A stretch of DNA of 64,000 nt, taken from the NCBI RefSeq assembly GCF_004210375.1, contig NC_134834.1, positions 155,019,290 to 155,083,289 of the forward strand, written 5' to 3'. Shown here in pieces: positions 42,721 through 52,700 of the stretch (position 1 is the stretch's first letter; each line of letters starts with the position of its first letter). This DNA comes from Tachypleus tridentatus (Eukaryota; Arthropoda; Merostomata; Xiphosura; Limulidae). The notes beneath the pieces are model-generated. The model was not told where the DNA came from, did no database searches, and saw nothing but the letters and a program-made list of their open reading frames with translations. The position numbers and the translations under genes are program-made.

Positions 42721-43559
42721 AATTAAAATATTGCGTATAGAGAAAAAAACCCAAGCAAAAGAAAAAGTTTGGAAGCATTAAGAATCAAGTAAATATAACC
42801 TAACAAGAATAAATTATCAGGACATCGTTATATTTGTGTAAGTTATATATATATATGTATGTATAAGCGAAATTGTGTATTTGTTTGTCTGCTATCTCTT
42901 TGCACAGTATTTGACCAGTCACCACCATAATTGGCATGGTGACTCCTACGTTCCCCAAAAAGAATATGAAGGGGCAAAGTTTCCACAAAAAAGTAATTTG
43001 CCTTTTAACTCAAATTATTGTCATCGTGTCACTACATCGCTTTCCGGCCTTTTGGCTGAGAGTGAAGTGCGAAGTGTCACACACCCTTTCGGTAATACTC
43101 AACACTATATACTGTCGCTTGGCAATAAAGCTATTACCATACTGCCTTCCTTTAAGCCAACGATGTTGATTATGTTGAACGCGTAATATATATGTTAATT
43201 TGTAGCTTATATTTTTATTTTCTTTGATTTTAATAACTTCGGTAATAAACAAGTGAACGGTTTAGTTCTGAAACTTGTTAAGTTAGTGTTAGGTTTCCAG
43301 TTAATCAATGAAACAACTATATTATTATTCCAGAAAAATGTGGTAACTTACTTAAGGATGCAGAAGAGTTAAAGGAAAAGTTGTGTTTTTTTTTTTTTTA
43401 ATATTTATTTAAAATTAGATTCTTGCACCTGGAAATGATACTATTCATGACATAAATTATTAATTATTGCAAATGATTCCAGGACAGGAATTTACCTACA
43501 ACTTAATTATCAGTGTTCCAGTTACTGTTCATGCTGTAAGTTACCTAACTGAAACCCTA
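42721..43559. other. Intergenic, one U2-like segment
   Basis: Apart from the U2-like match at 43035-43071, this holds AT-rich sequence and a short TA tract near 42845. A 103-codon open frame at 42875-43186 overlaps it and has no product I can name. Confidence 0.45.
43035..43071 (+). pseudogene. U2 snRNA 5'-end-like fragment
   Basis: Begins atcgctttccggcctttt and continues ggctgagagtgaagtg. The U2 snRNA 5' end is atcgcttctcggccttttgg followed by ctaagatcaagtg. After about 37 bases the match stops, before the branch-point recognition and Sm regions, so it cannot be a working U2 gene. It could be a truncated retrocopy or chance. The exact 13-base core cggccttttggct argues against chance. Confidence 0.5.
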
Positions 43560-43838
43560 AATTGGCCAAGCGTATTAAGGTGTTCGACTCGTAATCTGAG
43601 GGTCGCAGGTTCGAATCCCGGTTGTACCAAACATGCCCGCCTTTTCAGTCTTGGGGGCGTTATAATGTGACGGTCAATCCCACTATTCTTTGGTAAAAGA
43701 GTAGCCCAAGAGTTGGTGGTGGGTGTTGATGACTAGCTGCCTTCCCTCTAGTCTTACACTGCTAAATTAGGGACGGCTAGCGCAGATAGCCCTCGAGTAG
43801 CTTTGCGCGAAATTAAAAAAACAACAACAAAAAAAACC
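43560..43838 (+). repeat. SINE family 1, slightly 5'-truncated
   Basis: Starts aaattggccaagcgtattaa; B-box aggttcgaatcccgg. Body close to consensus. Short flanking match cctaaa on both sides. Confidence 0.9.
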
Positions 43839-44021
43839 TAAAGACACCGCTATCTCGAAAAATCAAAGGTTTAGATTTTTCTAAAAAAGGATCTGAGGGG
43901 TGCATGGTCTTGGTTGAAATTAAGTCGTAACGTTGGATATATTTTATAATATAAAAATACATCTAGAAAAGCCCAAAAGTTTAATCTCATTAGCAATCTT
44001 TGCTAAGTTACTAATGCCCCT

Positions 44022-44139
44022 GCCCCCCGCTAGTACAACGGTAAATCTATGGACTTACAACGCTAAAGTCAGGAGTTCGATTTCCCTCGGTGGGCTCATC
44101 AGATAGCCCGATGTGGCTTTCCTAAAAGAAAACACACAC
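44022..44139 (+). repeat. SINE family 2 (3'-type b) with TSD
   Basis: gctagtacaacggtaaatct, loop cttacaacg (like tRNA-Val-TAC), ggagttcgatttccctcggt, agatagcccgatgtggcttt and an aaaacacacac end. TSD actaatgcccct at 44010-44021 and 44140-44151, perfect. This defines the family's full length as about 118 bp. Confidence 0.92.
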
Positions 44140-44502
44140 ACTAATGCCCCTATCCATATCATAATGAAAGTTTAGGCCTCATTTGGAATATTGTATACAG
44201 CTCTGGTCTCATAATTTATAAAAGGATTCAGAGAGAAGGATGAGAGAACTGGTTACTAGTATAATCTTGGACGTGGATGATTTGTGTGTTGGTGATAGGT
44301 TAAGATCTGCTAATAATTATTCTTTCCAGAAAATAATAGTCAGTAATTATCTTAACACGGTTTAGAAGTTTTTGGCGAGATATATAAAACCTCCAATATA
44401 TGTAAAATATATATTAAGCGATAGTCTGAAGATTATAAGACAAGAAGACACAAGATTAAGATTTGGAGAAGTCAATCTGGGATTGACTAGGATCTAGTTA
44501 AA

Positions 44503-44763
44503 TATGTTTGTTTTTTGTTAATTTTGCGCAAACTACACAAGGTTTATATGCATTAGCCGTCCGTAATTTAGCAGTGTAAGACTAGCAGTAAAGCAGTTAG
44601 TCATCACTACCCATCGCCAACTCTTGAGCAACTATTTTATCAACAAAGAGTAGGATTGATCGTGATATTATAACGTACCCACAGGTGATATGGCGAGTAC
44701 AGTATGGTGTGGCGGGGATTCTAACTCGCGACCCTCAGATTATCACATAGCTATGTCGGGTCT
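44503..44763 (-). repeat. SINE family 1, old copy
   Basis: Reverse orientation: gtttgttttttgttaatttt (tail) to accctcagattatcacatag (anticodon arm). Several CpG decays. Weak flanking match agttaaa. Confidence 0.87.
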
Positions 44764-44833
44764 AATTCAGTTAAAAGTTATTATTCTATTAAGCTGATTG
44801 ACTTGCGAAATTCATTATTGTCAGCAGTAGTGA

Positions 44834-44951
44834 TGTGTGTTTGTGTTTGGTTTACAGCAAAGCCATATTGAGCTATCTGCTGTGTTCACTGTGGGAAATC
44901 GAATTCCGAATTTTAGAGTTGCAAGTACGTACACTTACTACTGTCTCACTA
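44834..44951 (-). repeat. SINE family 2 (3'-type b)
   Basis: Reverse orientation: tgtgtttgtgtttggtttac, then agcaaagccatattgagcta and gttgcaagtacgtac. Approximate TSD cagtagtgatg / cagtagtttatg. Confidence 0.82.
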
Positions 44952-45027
44952 AGAAACAGTAGTTTATGACAATCAATAATTTCCTGAAGAATACATGGCA
45001 GATTTAATATGTGAAAATATTACATAT

Positions 45028-45294
45028 TTTTTTTAATCTCGCGCAAAGCTACTCGAGGGCTATCTGCGCTAGCCGTCCTTAATTTAGCAGTGTAAGACTA
45101 GAGGGAAGGCAGCTAGTCATCACCACTCATCGCCAACTCTTGGGCTACTCTTTTACCAAAGAATAGTGGGATTGACCGTGACTTTATAACACCCCCGACT
45201 GGGAGGGCAAGCGTGTTTGGTGCGACCGGGATTCGAACCCGCGACCCTCGGATTACGAGTCGAATACCTTAACACGCTTGGTCATGCCGGGCCC
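45028..45294 (-). repeat. SINE family 1, young copy
   Basis: Reverse orientation, near consensus: ctcgcgcaaagctactcgag at the tail end and cttggtcatgccgggc at the head. It lies 540 bases upstream of the EHD start codon. Bases 45295-45833 contain no other feature apart from a short GT repeat near 45749. Confidence 0.92.
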
Positions 45295-45833
45295 CCGTAC
45301 TTGTTTATATGTTATGTTAATATAAATAAGTAAGAAGCAAAGGTTCAAAAATTGATTTCAGAGGTGTTCCACTAGCAACAAGAACCCCTAATAACAACTT
45401 TTTGCTTTTTCTTATTCAACTACAAAACAAAACACTTAAACCAGTTTTTCTCCAACCCTTACGGTACGAATTTTTTTTAGCTAATTGTACCGGTGGCCTA
45501 ACAATACCATGGCAATGGTGAGGTTTCGTCCAAGTTCGGACTCATTTTAATCACCTACTCTTAAGACTTAATGAAGAGAAATTTCACGAGACAAACAAAA
45601 ATTGCTAGCAATGTTTTATTTCAAACTATTTTCAACAAAAGCATACCAAGAAAATATTTTTACTCTACATTGGTTTAGTAACTTGTAACATATTCGTCAG
45701 GGAACGCTGTTTCGAAAATCATACGTCATCAAGAGCTTTAAAGTTTGGGTGTGTGTGTGTGAGGTAAGAATATTGTCACGTTCTTAAAAGTTAAGTTCTA
45801 TTAAAAGTTTAGAACATTGGAGGAAGTTTTAAA

Positions 45834-46748
45834 ATGTTTTCGTGGCTACATAAAAACGACGACCGTTTAAAACAGCCAGACATTTTCGAAAGTGTTGTCG
45901 AAGGCTTGAAGAAGGTATACAAGACTAAAGTTTTACCATTAGAGGAAACTTACCTTTTTCACGATTTTCATTCACCGCTTCTTGATGAACCTGATTTCGA
46001 TGCTAAGCCGATGGTATTACTAGTCGGGCAGTATTCTACTGGAAAAACCACATTTATTAGATACTTACTGGAAAAGGACTTTCCAGGTATACGTATTGGC
46101 CCAGAACCTACCACAGACAGGTTTATTGCAGTTATGTATGGGGAACAAGAAGGTATTATTCCTGGAAATGCATTAGTAGTAGACCCTAAAAAACAGTTCA
46201 GACCACTTTCAAAATTTGGAAATGCCTTCTTGAATCGATTCCAGTGTTCAATGTTGAAGTCTGATGTTTTGAAAAGTATGACAATTATTGATACTCCTGG
46301 TATTTTGTCTGGAGAGAAACAACGAGTTGATAGAGGTTATGACTTTACAGGTGTTTTAGAATGGTTTGCTGAAAGGGTTGATAGAATTATTCTTTTATTT
46401 GATGCTCATAAATTAGATATTTCTGATGAATTTCGAAGAAGCATTGAAGCTTTGAGGGGACATGATGATAAAATAAGAATTGTGTTAAACAAAGCCGATA
46501 TGATAGATCATCAGCAGCTTATGAGAGTTTATGGTGCTTTAATGTGGTCTTTAGGAAAAGTTTTACAAACTCCAGAAGTTGCAAGAGTTTACATTGGATC
46601 GTTTTGGGACCAGCCATTAAAGTATGATGTCAACAGAAAATTGTTTGAAGCAGAAGAACAAGATCTTTTTCAAGACATCCAAAATTTACCGAGAAATGCA
46701 GCTCTTAGGAAATTAAATGATTTAATTAAAAGAGCTCGACTTGCTAAG
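45834..46748 (+). CDS. EHD1: EHD exon 1 (G domain)
   Basis: Encodes [10 protein letters not shown] to KRARLAK, then donor gtaagt, phase 0. The entire nucleotide-binding domain is in one exon. Reading through the donor adds 38 unrelated residues before a stop at 46863, so the unspliced open frame is not the protein. About 100 bases of 5' flank (from the GT-rich tract near 45749) contain no obvious TATA box or CpG island. Confidence 0.96.
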
Positions 46749-49700
46749 GTAAGTTTTAAAGATGATAAAGTGAAAATATGTAAACATTGGAAGATGTGTG
46801 ATAAGGAATGGGAGTACTTACACAAAGTTTTTTCAGAATTTGATTTTGATTTGATAATTGTATGAGGAAATGTTTCAATTTTCGTCCAGGATCTCAAAAT
46901 AAAACAGCTACTTCTTTTTGTGATTTACACTGTTATGGTTCATTACAATTTAAATCATGATTACAGATTAGACAACAACAAAATACTGTTTAGTTCTTCA
47001 GAGCTATTCCTGCACACTTGTTGTCTTTAAGGAATAGCATTTTATAAGAAATTGATTCCCCTTTTAAGCTCTTGTAAGTGCTGGTCACGAACTCTTCCGC
47101 AATAAACTTACTTCATAATCCTGTTACATAATAAATTAAATATAAGGAATTTTATTTAAAAATAGTCCCAAAACTTTCCCACATTAATTTCAATCCTGCT
47201 ATTGGAATAATAGCTTTTAAACTTTTCTTTAAAGCTGATGGACTTTTTTTTAAAACTATTATTGAACATTCTGTGCTTTAAGTATTTTTCCAATTTTAAC
47301 ACTTTCTTAACTATCTTATGAATTGGTTTATTCTCAGTTTCCCATGCTTCTTTGCCACTGTACAAGTTTAGTTTAAAGTAATACATTTCTTCAGAGCTTG
47401 TATGAACATTCCACCTAGCTTACTTAAGTGGAGCCCATCTGTAGCATATAATCTTGAAAACTTCTCCCAAGCTCAACTGTCCCACCATTTGCTCTAAGCA
47501 TATTTCTTATAATTTTTCATTTAAGATATGGGCCTTACTAGAATAATTTTTCCCTTTATTTAGTCCAAGCAAATATTCTTGAAAAGACCACACATACATT
47601 TGTATGTTCAAACCTCCTGAATGGAGTACCTTATGATGTTTTAGAAGATCTTCTGATTTATAATTTTCAATATCATTCATTCCTGCTAGCATTTCCAAAA
47701 GAGAATGCCTATTAGTACCAGTGACTAAATTGTTAATGTGCCTTGTAATGTCCTCTACTTTAGCATTTGAGAAGTAAAGACTAGCCCTGAATTTTCTAAT
47801 GTTCTTCTCTGCAGGTAACCTTACAGCACATTTATTGAGAGTTCACTCACTGTATACATTATTCCTGTAAGTCAAAGGCTTAGTTTTATTAAATTAATAA
47901 ATTAGTACCAGAATATTAAGTGAATGTTCCCCCTAGTGTAGTGGTTGATCAGCCTGTTAAGCCATTCAAGCAATGTGTTGTTGCTAGTAGTAAGCACAAA
48001 CAATTTTGCCAGTTAGGCAAACTGAACAATTATTGTTTGGGAACACATGCTATGCCTTTTAATCTACTTCTGAATTTTCTTATCATATTGGGGCCATATT
48101 CACTGAATTCTGCCAGGAGCTCCAGAATGACTAAGCCCACCCATGGTTGTAAGGCAAATTGGATTTTAGGTTGTATTTAAAGAAAAATTGAATATAAGGC
48201 TTAGAAGGTATAATTTTATTGTGTAGGCTATTGGTTACATCAAATTTGTAGTATCCTGTTCAGTCTCAGACTTCTTATTTTAACTTCCCAATCTCCAGTT
48301 AAGAGAGTTTTATTTTCTTGATGGCTTGATAGTGTGTGGAATGAGAAGCTACTGGCAATAATGGAAGACAGTACTTTACAGGAGTTTAGAGGGAATTTAT
48401 GATTTTGTAAATAATTGTGTTAAGGATCATGGGTTGAAGAACTCAAAATTATAAACTGCATCACTGCTATGAGAATTTGGAATTTTGTGCCATTATGAAG
48501 AAAGAGCATTTCCTTTCAAATTGTTCAAAATGTACCAGTTTCAAGAAATATTAAAAAATGCCCTTTCCTTTTCACTTAGTACCACAAAATAAACCTGGTA
48601 CTGGGAGAGTTGTTTATTAATAAATGAGGCAGTGAAAACATTATTGAAGTTGATAAGATGAAGGAATGAGACATCTTTGTTTTGAATTTGAAGAGTAGTA
48701 GGATGAAAGGTTATAAATTTAGAATTTGGAACATTCAGGCACACTTTCAGTCAATGCAGTTTCCAATATTTTTGTAAATGCTTGCAACAAACTGTCACAA
48801 AAAGTGGTGAAGGCTGCAACTTTACAGAAGCTCAAGAAAAGCATTGTTGAATATTTGGGAGATCAATGTCAGATTTGGTGATTTGTTTTGGTGTGTGGAG
48901 GTAGGTTGGAAGACAAGCTACTTGATGCCCTGTAATTTATGAACTCTAAATTATGTATAAGAAAAAGGTGACAGTAGATATTTATAGTTATTACAGGAGT
49001 GGTATTAACATGCTGAGAAAGTTTGTAGTTACCTATGGTAAGACTGAAGGGACAGATTTAATTTTCTCTGGAGGGCAGCAAAAATTAGGGGAGCTCGATT
49101 TTAATGCTTCAAAGTATTAAGGATTTAGATGATGTTACTGTAGATTCTGTGTCTTGTTGATAGAATGAAAAATTTGGAATAAAGCATTGATGTTACAGTT
49201 AAATGCATTGTAGATTTAAACTTTATAAATCTACATGTGGACTTGTAATATCATAAAATTTGTTGAAATTATAAGCTTATGAAATTTATTATCTGATGTA
49301 TTTGTGCAGTTTGAATTATTATAAAAGGGCAACAGTTATGGTGGAAAAAAAAAGATGACCTCAGTAGGTTAATGCACTCATGTTGAACTCAGAAATATAC
49401 CAGTAGGACAATGAATATTGTAATAAGTGATAAAATACATATAAATACACCAGCAAAAGAGACAAACACAAAAGTTCTTAATGTTTTAATAACCACTGGC
49501 TGCCATTTTCAAAAGACTGAGCAATTTTATGAACTTGTTTGCTGGTATATTTACATGTATCGTATCAACTATGGTTGTGAGTTTTACCTTAACAAACTTA
49601 AAACTATATGAAACTTGTATGTAAAAACAGCTGGTTAGGGTTGAGAAATTTTTTTATGTGGAGGAGCAAACAATGTTTCGACCTTCTTCAGTCATCATCA

Positions 49701-52700
49701 GGTTCACAAAGAAAGAAAGAAGTAACTGACCAATAGCTGACCACATGTTTGAAGGCAGTCGTGTAACTGAGTGTAGGAATTTAGAGAGCATGCTTAGATG
49801 TTTGATTATATTTATTAATATAGGTATAAAGGTGTTCCTTTGTATTGGTGTATTTTGGGCTTGAGTTATTGTATAAGTAAGGCTTTAATTTTGCATTTGT
49901 TTATGTTTGTTTCTTTATTTAGTATTTGAGTGTTTTCTATGGTTATGTTGTGTTTATTTGATTTGCAGTGTTTGAAAAACATAGACCTTAGTTTTGTGCC
50001 TGGTTTTTGAATAAATTTGGTATTAACTGGAATGTCATATTTTGTTACTAATTTTTGCCAAATGTTGGTTATTTTACACATTAAATATTTGCATTATAAC
50101 TTTTGATACAGCAAATGTGTTATCACAAAATTTGGTAGACCTTTAGTAAATGTTACAAGTATTTTGTTTACAAAAAATCAGATTTTTAATGATATTTTTA
50201 CTAAAGATTTGTTTGTGAAAATAGTCTGTTTTGTTACTACTCTGAGAGCAAATTGATTTCATGTTATGATTAAAAAAACTATTTTTCATCCCAAGTATTA
50301 TTTGCATTATCTCTGAAACATTCTAAATACATTTTGAATGTTTGTTTTCAGTAAGACTTTATATTTTTTCTTATTTTCTATACTCTAACTTTGTGGGGTG
50401 TTTTACTTGAAGAATCTTATAACTATCACAAAAAAAATTGAGAAATAAATATAAATTATGAATTTTCATACTAGAATGACTAAATATTGTAATGCAAAAA
50501 TACAAATGTTAATTCTAAGTAGCTTAAACCTCATAATGCTATATATAACATATATATTCATTATTTTTTGATATTGACCTTCCAGCCATGCCAAGCTAAC
50601 ATTACATAACTTTGATGTGGTGCATGTGCACTTGTGTATCCAGTAATATAACAATGCTCTATAGGCTTTGCTGTCTTGGCTGTATTTTAATGTACTAATA
50701 TTTTGTAGCATAAAATCACATTTCAGTTTTATATATATATATTACTATTTTTTAATAAATTATTAAACATGTATTTCTTAAAATATAGAACAATAAATCA
50801 AGAAGCAAAGCAAACAATTATCTCTTCCTGCTGTAATTCCTGTACTTGGTTGTTGTTGTTGGACATAGGTTGCTAAGCCTTTTAAAATTTCACACATGGA
50901 GGATATCAAACAGAATTTTTTTTAAGGTTTTTTATATGTATATAAAGTTGAATAACCAGATAATTATAAATAACTGCACTGGTACCATCAAATTCCACTA
51001 ATTTATTAAGTTTTGTAACTAAGATTTATTTAGATTTTAAAAAATATGAAACTTTGAGCAGACTAAAGACACAACCTAACTTCTTGAAAACTTGGATCAA
51101 AAGAATGTGGTAGTGTTTTTCAAAGATTAAAATGGTTGGGAAAACCACTCTGGGAACATTCTAAGCTGTTGATTGGTTATTCATGTTTTATAGTGTAGTA
51201 AGAGAAAATAAGGGATTGTTTCAAAATATGGAAAGAGTTGAACAAACAAGGCCATCATGTTTGATTCAGTACATAAGCCACATCTCAGCAAATTAAAATA
51301 ATATGAGGTTCTTATTTTGTATTTTGCTTTGTTAATATTAGTAATTTGAGTTCCTAATTTGCACAAAATTATAGACTTAGTATTTTGATATCACAAACCT
51401 AATTTTAAACAGTGCTATATTCAACATACCACATGACTCACTAAAAAACCTATATTTAAATGTGTTCTTTTAATATTTACTTTTAAAGTAAGAAATGAAC
51501 TCTTATGTAATATTAAAGTTTATATTATAATACTTGGTTCCAAACTTATTGACATAAATTCATAAAATAGTAGTCCAATAAAATATTGAATGCAAGTCAA
51601 CAAATGTGATGACATGGCCTTTGAACCCTGACACATTTTGAAAGGGTTAACAAAGTGTTACTTTTCTAACAGAATAATTAGTATAACATAACATTTAATA
51701 ACAATGAGGGATCTGTTGGTCCATCTAGTCTGTCTCACCTTTATTATTCAAGTATTTCTTAAGCTTTCCCTTAAATTTACTGCTTTTGTAACATGTGAAG
51801 ACAACAAATAAAAATAAAGCTTTTTTAGCTGAAAGTGACTCCTACCTTGCTATAATTTGTGTCTGTGTGTCAGTACATCTAGTACCATTCTCATCATTAA
51901 GCACAAAGAAAGATGATGGATCAATATTATCAATTCCCTTAACAATCTTGAATATCTCAATGATATCTCCTGTAATTCTTCTTTTTAATTCTAGTAGCCC
52001 TCATGAACCTTTACAACAATTCAGTATCCTTCCTAAGGTAAGGAGTCCAGGACTAAACATAAAATATTTCAAAACATACTTATTTTCTCTCACACTACAG
52101 TTATTATTCAGCTACTAGTTTTTTTTTTTTGTTTACCCATCTCAAGACTGGTCTGAAATGTTCTTGCTTGCTCCAGTCTGTTATTCCCTGCTTAATTTCC
52201 CTTGTCAGTATCTGTTAAGCAGCTCTCCACCTACCCCAGTGCCCTTCTATCCTGGTACAGTATGCAAGCACTTAATTCAAATAATATTATCACCTTTTCT
52301 TGACCAAGTCTTTGCTAATGGGTTTCTCTGTACTACAACCATTAGAAATACTTTGAGGTTTCTTTGTGCTACCTAGTTGATTTTCATTAAAATGTTTTTT
52401 TCTATTGGACAAGTTCTGATATACAGCAGAAATTCCCAGATTATTATTTCTGACACAAAAGCAAATCAGATCTCTCCTATCCCACCTCTGGTACTAAGAA
52501 TCACTCAACAATTAGGGAAGGAGTTGCTCTCAGTTGAGATTGTCAATATCTGTGTTTGTAGTGAGATGGAAACATATAGTTGTTCTACCAGGGGGCTATG
52601 AAGGCTGCATTTGAAGGCAATTCTGTACATTCTGGAGCTTAACATTAATCATTTTTATATCAAACTGTGTAATCATCAAATTTGTTAAGAAATGTATTGC

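Noticed and set aside
45834-46865. 343-codon single-exon EHD protein
   Set aside because: The frame runs through a good donor at 46749; the downstream exon at 54156 continues the EHD sequence exactly, so the last 38 codons are intron.
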